A DNA stretch of 64,000 nucleotides from CAWBRT01 sp963832365 (GTDB lineage Bacteria; Acidobacteriota; Terriglobia; Terriglobales; Acidobacteriaceae): positions 1 to 64,000 of the forward strand of contig CAWHUL010000007.1 in assembly GCA_963832365.1 (NCBI GenBank), written 5' to 3'. The notes below the pieces were generated by a model, which worked only from the letters and a program-made list of their open reading frames with translations, was not told the origin of the DNA and made no database searches. Positions within the stretch are counted from its first letter, which is position 1, and each line of letters begins with the position of its first letter. The position numbers and the translations under genes are program-made. This document shows, piece by piece, positions 56,228 to 64,000 of the stretch.

Positions 56228-56467
56228 TCAGACTGTTTCCTCGACTATTTCGCAAGTGCTTTGCGGCCAATCAATCAATACGTGACGCACAGGGAAAACA
56301 CGGCACACGGTTGATTGGTTGAGAGCGTCATGGCAATGGGTCTGAACATAGCTAAGTGCGTTGTCGGGGGTTTTCGAAGGAACTACTATGCTGGAGGTCA
56401 ACCTATATAAATTCCTAAGCGGGGCGAATCCTAGCTCGATGCAATGCAGATCACTCATTACCTTCAT
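56228..56467 (-). CDS. possible 79-residue protein
   Basis: Start at 56467 or ATG 56455-56457 with AAGG just before. Contains four Cys (LHCIEL, THCHD, STVCRV, STCEI) and no known domain. Weakly supported. Confidence 0.3.
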   Translation of the reverse strand: MKVMSDLHCIELGFAPLRNLYRLTSSIVVPSKTPDNALSYVQTHCHDALNQSTVCRVFPVRHVLIDWPQSTCEIVEETV

Positions 56468-56606
56468 TCTACAGTGGAGGTAGGAAAAACTGACAATTTT
56501 CCTTTAGTTACATCCACCATATCTATACCTACAGTCTTTCACTCGTGGTCGTCCATATTTTGTCTCAAATTTCCGATGGCCACTGTAGAATATGACTGGA
56601 GGACGC

Positions 56607-56822
56607 ATGTCACTTAAAAAAGATTACGTCCGAGACGGCAGTAAACAGACAATCGGCTCAATTACAATCGGGTTCGATGATAGTAGCTCCGTAGTCCGAG
56701 ATAACAGCGGCAACACCCTTGGTCGCACATCCGAGCGCTTTAATAACACCCGAGATAGCACCGGTAAACTCGTATCCAGCAACACCGCCGACCCCGGCCT
56801 CCTGATCAACCGCAAAAAGTAA
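56607..56822 (+). CDS. small conserved-type hypothetical protein
   Basis: 71 residues from ATG 56607 with GGAGG five bases upstream: MSLKKDYVRDGSKQTIGSIT, repeated Arg-Asp and Asn-Thr turns, ending DPGLLINRKK. I recall similar short beta-rich proteins in many soil bacteria, always of unknown function. A terminator follows directly. Confidence 0.65.
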   Translation: MSLKKDYVRDGSKQTIGSITIGFDDSSSVVRDNSGNTLGRTSERFNNTRDSTGKLVSSNTADPGLLINRKK

Positions 56823-56842
56823 CCCACCTATCACATTTCAGA

Positions 56843-56873
56843 GGGGCACCCACGCAGCAACGTGCCCCTTTTT
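56843..56873 (+). terminator. rho-independent terminator
   Basis: GGGGCAC / GTGCCCC stem (56843-56849, 56862-56868) with 12-base loop, followed by TTTTT. Confidence 0.75.
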
Positions 56874-56887
56874 AAACGTTGGGGCAA

Positions 56888-57379
56888 ATGAGCCATCGTC
56901 ATTTTTGCGATTGTGCTGGCCACGACTGGTTATGTGAGGGCAAAGCACTACGCCCTCTCGCTGGGAACACGGAACCTTCGCTGTGCATGTGTCCCGACCA
57001 CGGAGTGCCGATGGAGGATGGCGACCATAGCAAATGCATGGTCGAACTACTCGCTTGCCCCGACCACATGGACGAACAACTCCGTCGAATGGGGTACGAG
57101 CCCGGTGCCAGCAATATGCCCCGTCGCAGCCAGGGCGCTGCTGGAGAGAGCTTCTTCAAGGATAACGACGGCAATCGCATCGTCGGCTTTTGCCTGTGGT
57201 GCAACATGGACTTTTACACCCACCAGGAAGTCAAGGCGCACAATTCAAACGATTTGGCGACGTGCACTGTCTTCCAGGAGTTAAAAGACCAGTATTGCAT
57301 ACCGCCCGTCCTACAAATGATGTTCGAGGATGCCGGGTTACTGGATGATGACGCTGAACCAGGGAGGAAGGATGAGTAA
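56888..57379 (+). CDS. Cys/His-rich hypothetical protein
   Basis: About 163 residues from ATG 56888. Many Cys and His: MSHRHFCDCAGHDWLCEG, LCMCPDHG, KCMVELLACPDH, FCLWCNMDFYTHQEVKAH. The last resembles a C2H2 knuckle (C-x2-C-x12-H). Probably several zinc sites. No family recognised. Overlaps the next start by 8 bases. Confidence 0.5.
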   Translation: MSHRHFCDCAGHDWLCEGKALRPLAGNTEPSLCMCPDHGVPMEDGDHSKCMVELLACPDHMDEQLRRMGYEPGASNMPRRSQGAAGESFFKDNDGNRIVGFCLWCNMDFYTHQEVKAHNSNDLATCTVFQELKDQYCIPPVLQMMFEDAGLLDDDAEPGRKDE

Positions 57380-57717
57380 CAAAGAACAGCAGGAGCCTCG
57401 AGTTGGCATTTTCTGGTTTTTCCAACGCATGTTAATTCTCGACACCACCCCACTCTCAAAAGCCGAGGCGTACGGGCGACCGACCTCTGGACATGCCACC
57501 AGTCACGTCGACTATTGGGCGGGACTTCAACGTAAAAGATTGGTGCCGTCAGAGAGTTGAATACGAAGAACCGCCCCGTGGGCGAGTCGGATACGACAAG
57601 CGAGAGGAACGATTCTGGTTACGAGCCGACCGCTGCATTCTGAAGAAGAAAGCGCTTGTGGAGCCGGATCATGAGGTTGATGCATTTACCGAGTGGCAAT
57701 ACACGGACGGAGAATGA
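57372..57717 (+). CDS. hypothetical protein of ~114 residues, apparent frameshift
   Basis: MSNKEQQEPRVGIFWFFQRM begins at 57372. After SES the frame stops, but a shift near 57556 continues EYEEPPRGRVGYDKREERFW and RLRADRCILKKK-like sequence to 57717. The RGRVxYD...F.L.ADRCIL pattern reads as one conserved domain. Function unknown; coupled to both neighbours by overlaps. Confidence 0.5.
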
Positions 57718-57992
57718 CGATCATTATCAATGCGAAGTGTGTTTACGGAGACGGTAACCCGAATTTAAATCTGTCAATGCAAGAAGTAATTACCGGGTAC
57801 CTGAGAGCCAGAGACCAGCTCCACCAGGGCATGGACGATCTCGATGGCTATGTTTTTGCGGCGAAAGCGCTATATCTCGCTTTCGTCCAAGATACTAGCA
57901 TTACCGGCCACCGCGTCCTCTGCGAGGCGTTCCGAGCCTTCCGCAAAATATTGACCCGGCAACAAGCGTTTTCATTGCTGTCCGTCGATTAA
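57714..57992 (+). CDS. small hypothetical protein
   Basis: 92 residues from ATG 57714, overlapping the previous stop (ATGA). Helical, MTIIINAKCVYGDGNPNLNL then REEVITGYLRA-like helix. Not recognised. Third member of the coupled cassette. Confidence 0.45.
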   Translation: MTIIINAKCVYGDGNPNLNLSMQEVITGYLRARDQLHQGMDDLDGYVFAAKALYLAFVQDTSITGHRVLCEAFRAFRKILTRQQAFSLLSVD

Positions 57993-58192
57993 TTGAATCC
58001 TTCGGCATCAATCTCACCTTTGTCTGTCGTTGCCGCGGAAGAGCATTATGTCTCGATTCTCAATGATTTCGATATCAATTTATGCCGGCTGCAATGGTTG
58101 TTTGATTCGGGTCAGCGAGTCCAAGCGAGCATGGACGTACAATAATGCTGTCGCCGTGTTCAAGGCGAGAAATCTCCGGAATTGGAGCGAGT

Positions 58193-59627
58193 GTGAGTCG
58201 AACCCAGTCCATTGCTAGGGCGACCGAATACTTTGACACTGGTCGCTTTCTCCAAGAACTGCAGCAAAGAGTGGCCATGCCTACCGAGAGCCAGGCCTCC
58301 GGTAGCGGGCCGGTCTTGCGCTGTTATCTGAGCGAGTTGATAGGTCCCCAACTCGAGTCCTTGGGCTTCGCCTGGAGGATCATCGAAAGCCCGCTCTCTG
58401 GCGGCAACCCGTTCCTAATTGCTGAGCGAATTGAGCCTGATGCTGCATGCACTGTGCTGACCTACGGGCACGGGGGCGTAGTACGCCGGACAAGAGAGCC
58501 AATGGCGCTTAGGACTCGGCCCCTGGCGGATCGTGGTTGAGGGTGATCGCTGGTATGGCAGGGGAACAGCAGATAACAAAGGACAACACACCATTAATTT
58601 AGCTGCGTTGGCGGAGGTGCTGGCGTTGCGCAATAGGCACCTTGGCTACAACGTAAAAGTCATTTTCGAAACCGGAGAAGAGACCGGTTCGGCGGGGCTG
58701 CGCGAGGTCTGCTCGCTTTACGGTAAAGAACTGGCCGCCGATCTCTTTATTGCCTCTGACGGCCCCCGTGTCGCCGCTGGAACGCCAACCATATTTCTTG
58801 GGAGCAGAGGGGAGTTTAAGTTTAGCCTTCACGTCAATCTACGCGACGGCGACCACCATTCAGGGAATTGGGGCGGTGCGCTGCGCAACCCCGCTGTTCG
58901 GCTGGCCCATGCAATTGCCAGCATGGTGGATGCTAAAGGCCGCGTGTTGGTAAAGGGCCTATTGCCGGATTCTCTGCCTGCCAATGTGAGAGAAGCACTC
59001 CGGACGGTAACAGTAGGTGGCGTCCTCACTGACCCGGCGATTGACCCGGACTGGGGTGAGCCGGGGCTTTCCCCTGCCGAGCGTGTCTATGCTTGGAATA
59101 CGCTGGAAGTAATTGCTTTCAAAGCCGGCAACCCAGAAGCCCCTGTCAACGCGATTCCCGGAGAAGCGCATGCGTACTGTCAAATCCGCTGGGTAGTCGG
59201 GAGCGATCATCTAAACTTCATTCGTCATATTCGTGAGCATCTAGCCGCAACGGGCTTGACTGATGTTGACGTTCAACTTTACGGCACTCCCATGACGGCA
59301 ACCCGTCTGGATCTTGATAATCCCTGGGTGCCTTGGGTGGTAAATTCCTTACAACGGACCACAGCCAAGACCCCAGCCCTCCTTCCAAACTTTGGCGGTT
59401 CCCTGCCAAACGATGTTTTCTCAGACGTGCTAGGGTTACCGACAATTTGGATTCCACATTCCTATCCGGCATGCAGCCAGCACGCACCTGACGAGCATCT
59501 ACTTGCCTCTGTCGCTCGGGAAGCGTTACAGATTATGACCGGTCTGTTTTGGGATCTCGCCGAGGATGGCGGTGCGGTTCTGGGGCTCAGATTTGCATCC
59601 GGAATTGGGGGGAGGAGCGGGACATAA
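58193..59627 (+). CDS. M20-family metallopeptidase, apparent frameshift
   Basis: About 478 residues. GTG 58193 with GGAG upstream. The first frame carries YGHGGVV, the zinc-site motif (normally GHGDVV), then shifts near 58480 into ESQWRLGLGPWRIVVEGDRW and YGRGTADNKGQH with the second zinc Asp; FETGEETGSAGL has the catalytic Glu pair. Co-catalytic zinc amidohydrolase or dipeptidase, cytoplasmic. The Asp two residues after the first His is read as Gly, inside a GGGGG run that may itself be misread. Confidence 0.8.
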
Positions 59628-60004
59628 TGCACAAGCTGACGATTATCCTCGTAGCACTGGCGATCAGCTGGGCCTGTGCTCTGGCCCAGGTGGTCGAAAC
59701 CGCGGGGGCGGCTGCAGGTTCAGGCTCGGCTCGTCCCTCCAGCACGGCCGGCCAGGGCGCGCCTGAAAGCAAGGGTTCTGCTGGCAGCGCCGGCACGATG
59801 GGGCGTCAAATCGGGACTTTGCCCCGCGTAACGACCAAGCCTACGCCCGGCATGGTGGGGCAACTGAGCATAGGCGTAAGCTCGTCTATTCCAAATTTGC
59901 CGTTAGTCCAGAACAGCCCTGCAATAAGCGCTCCCGGCATGGTGCCAAGTCAGTCCACGACGCGCACCTTCGCCCCCGGGGTTACCGCAGTTCCTCGCCC
60001 ATAG
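59627..60004 (+). CDS. small secreted Gly/Ser/Pro-rich protein
   Basis: 125 residues: signal peptide MHKLTIILVALAISWACALA, then a low-complexity region of Gly, Ser, Ala, Pro and Thr with no Cys. ATG overlaps the peptidase stop (TAATG) and has GGAGGAG upstream. Function unknown; disordered. Confidence 0.6.
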   Translation: MHKLTIILVALAISWACALAQVVETAGAAAGSGSARPSSTAGQGAPESKGSAGSAGTMGRQIGTLPRVTTKPTPGMVGQLSIGVSSSIPNLPLVQNSPAISAPGMVPSQSTTRTFAPGVTAVPRP

Positions 60005-60055
60005 CTCGGGCGACACCGCCCCTGCTGATGGGGCACAGGGTAGGAGTGTGAGCGC

Positions 60056-61093
60056 ATGACAAGCGACGAATCGAAGAAGGTTCTGCCGGTTGGCAAACTT
60101 CCACTTGAACATTTGCGATCGTTGGTGATGCGTCTGCCAAAGCAAGATCCGCGACTGCTCGTCGGACCTCAGGTTGGCGAGGACGCAGCCGTCATTGATG
60201 CTGGAGATCGATATCTCGTCGTCGCGACAGATCCCATCACCTTTGCCGCTGATCAAATCGGGCGTTACGCTGTTCACATTAACGCGAATGACGTCGCCGT
60301 CATGGGTGCGCGCCCATTGTGGTTCTTCGCCGTTCTGCTCCTTCCGGAGAGTCGCACGACCCCCGAGCTAGTCGAGACGATCATGGGCGATGTGCGGACC
60401 GCGTGCGAGGAATTGGGTGTCACGCTCGGCGGCGGGCACACTGAAATCACTCAAGGCCTCGACCGCCCGATTCTGGTCGGTCAAATGATCGGCGAGGTAG
60501 CCCCGACTCGCCTTGTGCGCAAGACTCGTATCACCATCGGCGATCTGATCCTGTTGACACGCAGTGTGGCCATCGAAGGCACCGCAATCCTGGCAAGAGA
60601 GAAGTCCGAGCGACTGCGCGGACGGGTTGATGCTAATCTTCTGGCGCGGGCCGCTCGTTTCCTTCTTGAGCCCGGCATCAGTGTCGTGAGTGCGGCTCTT
60701 GCGACTGCTAATGTCGGCGAGGCTGTGCACGCGATGCACGACCCGACGGAAGGCGGGCTCGCGACGGGGCTGTTCGAGTTGGTGGCTCCCGCCGGTCTCG
60801 GGCTTCGGGTGATTCGCGAGCTCATTCCTGTGGCTCCCGAAACCGAGACGATTTGCAATGTGCTCGCGCTAGACCCGCTGAAACTGCTTGCGTCGGGTGC
60901 CTTGCTGATCGCCGTCGCTCGGGACAGTGCGGACTCGGTTCTGAAAGCCGTTGAGGCCGCAGGCGTTCCGGTTCGGGTGATTGGCCAAGTGCGTGAGGCG
61001 GCCGAGGGCATCACGATCGTCACGAATGGGGCCGTCGAGCCGCTCAGTCCTCCCGTTCGAGACGAGATAGCACGAGCTTTAGAAGGCGGTTAG
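60056..61093 (+). CDS. AIR synthase/HypE-related protein
   Basis: 345 residues with the ATP-binding PurM-like N-terminal domain (VGEDAAVIDAGD; HINANDVAVMGARPLWF; LGGGHTEIT) and C-terminal domain (MHDPTEGGLATGLFEL). HypE dehydrates a carbamoylated C-terminal Cys; here the protein ends ALEGG, without that Cys, so it is not a functional HypE. Function unknown. No hydrogenase maturation gene is nearby. Confidence 0.75.
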   Translation: MTSDESKKVLPVGKLPLEHLRSLVMRLPKQDPRLLVGPQVGEDAAVIDAGDRYLVVATDPITFAADQIGRYAVHINANDVAVMGARPLWFFAVLLLPESRTTPELVETIMGDVRTACEELGVTLGGGHTEITQGLDRPILVGQMIGEVAPTRLVRKTRITIGDLILLTRSVAIEGTAILAREKSERLRGRVDANLLARAARFLLEPGISVVSAALATANVGEAVHAMHDPTEGGLATGLFELVAPAGLGLRVIRELIPVAPETETICNVLALDPLKLLASGALLIAVARDSADSVLKAVEAAGVPVRVIGQVREAAEGITIVTNGAVEPLSPPVRDEIARALEGG

Positions 61094-61242
61094 CCACGGC
61101 AAATTCATCCGATCTTCCGGCGACTCGAGAGTTTCACTGAAGACTTTGCTGTGCACGGCCATCAAGGATGCGGGCCTGGATACTCCGGCCTAGACTGCTT
61201 GCAACCTTGTCTGCAGAGCTAGAATATTGCCGGAGGCGCGCT

Positions 61243-61590
61243 ATGGAGTTTCAGGCGTTTTCCTTCGGCTCCATCCGAATTGATGGCGTCACCTACGAGC
61301 ACGACGTTGTGATCGAGGGAGGCGTCGTGCGTAAGCGCAGGAAAAAGGCTTCCAAAAAGTACCGGGACGAATTCGGGCACACGCCCATTTCGGTTGAAGA
61401 AGAAATCCCTTGGAAATGCAAGCGCCTCGTGGTGGGCACGGGCACGGGTGCCTTGCCGGTCATGGACGAGGTGAAGCGCGAAGCCAAGCGGCGCAAAATC
61501 GAGCTCGTGGTTGTGCCCACGGAACGGGCAATCGAGTTGTTGGAGCAACACGCGGACGATACCAACGCCATCCTGCATGTCACCTGTTGA
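61243..61590 (+). CDS. Mth938-domain (DUF498-like) protein
   Basis: 115 residues from ATG 61243 (GGAGG upstream). SFGSIRIDGVTYEHDVVI, KRLVVGTGTGALPVMDEV and VVVPTERAIELLEQ follow the Mth938/NDUFAF3 fold. Soluble, function not established. Follows the HypE-like gene on the same strand with ~150 bases between. Confidence 0.7.
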   Translation: MEFQAFSFGSIRIDGVTYEHDVVIEGGVVRKRRKKASKKYRDEFGHTPISVEEEIPWKCKRLVVGTGTGALPVMDEVKREAKRRKIELVVVPTERAIELLEQHADDTNAILHVTC

Positions 61591-61889
61591 GAGTATTTTA
61601 TTCGTTTACAAGTGTATTTGTGAACTGTTTGAAATGGGCGCGAAGTTCACGCGGACGGCCAGTGGGTTCGACGTAGTCTATCCTGCTGACCGCGAAACCG
61701 ATGGAAAGCGGTGCGAGTCGGTGTTGCGGTTGGATGTATACGGGTCATTGCAATTGCTGATCCGCTTTGGGTTAGTGACGCGCAGTTATAAGCCGGATGA
61801 GAAACAATCGCCTTCGCACTCCGTTCTCTCTCGTGTGATCGGCAAAAAAAATAGCGATTGCTGCCCCAGTGTCACAGCTACCCGAATAA
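61591..61889. other. ~300 bases without a confident gene
   Basis: A plus-strand frame from ATG 61634 encodes ~95 residues but runs into the oppositely oriented gene below and shows no domain; possible but unsupported. Confidence 0.35.
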
Positions 61890-62228
61890 CTATGCCGACT
61901 CAGCCTTTTTCACGGCTGCCCAACGTGCCCTCTGAGCCTCGGCCATCTTCTTTCTGGAGGCTGCGCTTACGGTACGGCGACCACTGGTCTTTTTCGCGGC
62001 GGGTTTTGCTGCCTTCTTACGCCTCGCTGCCCAGCGGGCCTTCATCATCGCCGATAATCTTCTCCGGCCAGCGGGGGTTAGACCGCGTTTGTTCGCCTGG
62101 GGCGGAGCGGCTTTGGCGGCGGGATTGGTCGCCGTTGCAGTGCCGTCAAGTGATTCAAGGGCTGCAATGGCTTGGTTGATGCGGTTTAGCTCTGCCTTCA
62201 GGTCAGCGAGTATCGTGCGAGTATCCAT
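61890..62228 (-). CDS. small basic DNA-binding-like protein
   Basis: 112 residues from ATG 62228: an N-terminal helix (ILADLKAELNRINQAIAALE), a Thr/Ala/Pro linker, then Lys/Arg/Ala-rich repeats with two copies of a RRxLSxxMKARWA/RKKMAEAQRARWA motif. Histone H1-like composition suggests nucleic-acid binding. I recall similar small proteins in Acidobacteriota. Function not established. Confidence 0.6.
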   Translation of the reverse strand: MDTRTILADLKAELNRINQAIAALESLDGTATATNPAAKAAPPQANKRGLTPAGRRRLSAMMKARWAARRKKAAKPAAKKTSGRRTVSAASRKKMAEAQRARWAAVKKAESA

Positions 62229-62373
62229 GCATTCTCCTTGCGTGGAGATATTAACAATAAGGTACCCGGTGAGCAAATCAAAGGAAGTAGTAATCTAGGC
62301 TTCCGAGGGAGCGGTTAGGGTCTGCTTCCTTTAGATTTCTGAAAATGAATAAAGAAGAGAGAAACAAAGAATA

Positions 62374-62434
62374 GAGAGAAGGTAGGGAGACGCTGCAAAC
62401 CCTGTTTGCTGCGAAAACCTCGGATACGTTAACC
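62374..62434 (+). repeat. 61-base dispersed repeat, copy B
   Basis: Second copy of the repeat at 47962. Here no transposase sequence adjoins it. It contains the perfect hairpin GCAAAC-CCT-GTTTGC. Confidence 0.65.
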
Positions 62435-62481
62435 GGTGGGCATAACCGATACGATCTCCGAAATACGAGTCGTCTACCTGC

Positions 62482-63247
62482 CTACTGCAATTCGACGATG
62501 ATCGGGGCATGATCCGACGGCTTCTCCTGCGCCCGTGGTTCCATATCGATTTCGCAGCTTTTTAACCGTTCGGCCAACCTCGGTGACAGCAGGAAATGAT
62601 CGATGCGGATGCCGCGATTATGCTCGAACGCCTGCCGGAAGTAATCCCAGAAGGTGAATTGCCCGCTCTCCCCTGGATGCAGCGACCGGAAGGCATCGGT
62701 GTAGCCAAGGCTGAGCAGTGCCTTGGTACCGCGCTCGCGGCTCCGGCTGGAACAGCGCGTCATAAATCCACGCTGAAGGTTTGTGACAATCGATATCCTC
62801 CGGAATGACGTTGAAGTCGCCCCCGATGAGTGCAGGCACGTTTTCTCTTTGCCAGGCGCTCATTTCCTTAATCAGTCGATCCATCCAAGCCAGCTTGTAC
62901 GCAAATTTATCGCTCCCTACCGGATTGCCGTTCGGAAGATAAATATTGACCACGCGGATGCCCATGATCGTCGTTTCCAGAAACCGGGCATGACTGTCCG
63001 CCTCATCGCCGGCGAGCGTCGTGTTGATCGTCTCGATTGGATGGCGCGATAAAATCGCAACCCCGTTATACGCCTTCTGCGTCACCGCCACACTTTCATA
63101 GCCCAGATCTTCAAACGCCGTGGTCGGAAATTCCGTTCCCTTCAACTCTTGCAGCAGTAGCACATCCGGCTTGCGCGCCTTCAGCCACGCCTTGACATGC
63201 TCAAGCCGCGCACGAATCGAATTGACATTCCAGCTGGCGATTTTCAT
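62482..63247 (-). CDS. xthA: exodeoxyribonuclease III, apparent frameshift
   Basis: About 255 residues: MKIASWNVNSIRARL, LLQELKGTEFP (metal Glu), NIYLPNGN, GGDFNVIPEDID and the final SDHAPIIVEL. The frame changes near 62718 (extra C) at RARY/KALLSLG; both halves are standard. Repairs abasic sites in DNA. ATG 63247. Confidence 0.88.
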
Positions 63248-63387
63248 TATTGTCATCTCCGCGTCTGCGTGGTGCTTGAAGATTACTTCAACTGTACGAC
63301 TCGCTTGACAGCCACGCTCGCCTCGGTATCGTTGGCATCAAAAGAAGCCGTAGCTTTATAAGGGAAAAAGCCCGACCTTCCGATTGA

Positions 63388-64000
63388 TCACGTCGAGAGC
63401 AGCACCTTCCCCTTCGAAAGTCGCGATTCAATTAAGCGGTGGGCGGCGGCGACGTCGCTTAGTGGGAAGATCTCGGAGATGGGAGGCTTAATCGCCCCTT
63501 CGCCGTACATTGCGAACAGACGTTCGACAATGCCGCGGAGATAGGGCTCCTGGTCCCAAAACAATAGGATCTGTACGCCCGAGAGGCCGCGGTTTTGCTC
63601 CATGAAGTAAAACGGGTGAAAAACTCCACCGCGTAGGAGGTCGCCGATAATCCTCGCCCATTCGCCAAGGCTAAACTGCGCCGGGGGTACGATTTGAGCC
63701 GCGCCGATTGTGACAGCATGCCCCCGGGTTGCAGGCAACGTATGCCTTTCCGAAGTCCATATCCGCCCAGCGAGTCGAGCACGAACTTCACTCCTTCACC
63801 ATCGGTTAGCCCCTGTACCGCGGCTTCAAAATCTTCTCGCAGGTAGTTGATTCCGTGGTCGAGGCCGAACGACTTCGCATAGTCCAGTTTGGCATCGCTG
63901 CTTGCCGTCCCGTATACCGTCAGGCCATAGTGCTTCGCAATTTGCAATGCCGCAATTCCGACTCCTCCAGCGACCGCCTGGATCAAGATGTCATCACCCG
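63388..64000 (-). CDS. quinone-oxidoreductase-type dehydrogenase, 5'-truncated by the window edge, apparent frameshift
   Basis: Minus-strand MDR protein lacking its N-terminal GroES-like domain because the gene starts beyond 64000. Visible: AGGVGIAALQIAKHYGL (NADPH loop), then VLDSLGGYGL, a shift near 63722 in the GGGGG run, then HAVTIGAAQIVPP to the C-terminal IFPLSDVAAAHRLIESRLSKGKVLL. Substrate unknown. Confidence 0.8.

Noticed and set aside
61511..62179. 222-codon plus-strand frame
   Set aside because: Runs through the end of the Mth938 gene and across the oppositely coded basic protein, with no domain of its own.
1..64000. CRISPR arrays, tRNA and rRNA genes
   Set aside because: No regularly spaced repeats, no T-arm-like motifs in a cloverleaf context and no rRNA-like sequence were seen on either strand.

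Overview
The window is a moderately GC-rich bacterial chromosome segment. Gene content suggests a soil or sediment Acidobacteriota-like organism: Tat-exported molybdoenzyme, Acr3-type arsenic island, ECF-type promoters, CheB-CheR-PAS kinase, small basic proteins of the RxRRMSxxxKARWA kind. This is an inference from protein style, not a search. No rRNA, tRNA or CRISPR array was seen.

Layout. 0.5-7 kb: ordinary metabolic genes (cyclase, SDR, HD hydrolase, flavin/haem-binding protein, quinone-type alcohol dehydrogenase, cytochrome P450). 7.8-13.4 kb: a three-gene respiratory operon in the order FeS subunit, NrfD-type membrane subunit, molybdopterin subunit (ttrBCA order), with a CRP/FNR-type site upstream and a terminator downstream. 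13.5-23.4 kb: an arsenic island with two thioredoxin-type arsC genes, acr3, three arsR genes, a DUF2703 gene coupled to a SigZ-type sigma factor, a CCG-domain iron-sulfur protein, an ArsP-type permease, a Cys-rich MarR, and a broken arsM whose two parts lie on opposite strands. 23.7-25.9 kb: anti-sigma-like protein, Spy/CpxP-like protein and an exported protein. 26.8-31.7 kb (minus strand): octahaem cytochrome, FmdE-like protein, CDF exporter, TSUP permease.

32.4-38.4 kb (minus strand): the most unusual locus. It is a tightly overlapping operon of ArsR, CxxC thioredoxin-like protein, HdrA-like protein, 2x[4Fe-4S] ferredoxin, a fusion of a DGC 'putative zinc-binding' domain with a GcvH-like lipoyl carrier, two further DGC proteins, a lipoate-protein ligase, and a GAF/sigma54 activator. 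I read it as an undescribed lipoyl-dependent dithiol redox system whose substrate is unknown. 38.7-47.6 kb: RND/MFP/TolC efflux operon, a second Spy-like protein and an arsF-arsG pair. Three promoters in the window share TGTAAAC-N16-CGTC: one before the anti-sigma gene, one before the RND operon, one before the second Spy gene. They look like one ECF envelope-stress regulon.

47.7-58 kb: accessory DNA with an IS110-type remnant, rhodanese, response regulator, a giant CheB-CheR-PAS-kinase, two serine recombinase-like genes (one lacking the catalytic serine), two copies of a 13-2-13 hairpin resembling serine-recombinase crossover sites, and a cassette of small unknown proteins. 58-64 kb: M20 peptidase, HypE-like protein, Mth938-domain protein, basic DNA-binding-like protein, exonuclease III and a dehydrogenase running off the right edge.

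About twenty otherwise recognisable genes are split by one-base frameshifts, often at G, C or T runs, whereas the arsenic island and ttrA are clean. This looks more like residual assembly indels than real decay, so split genes are annotated here as single genes with the break noted.
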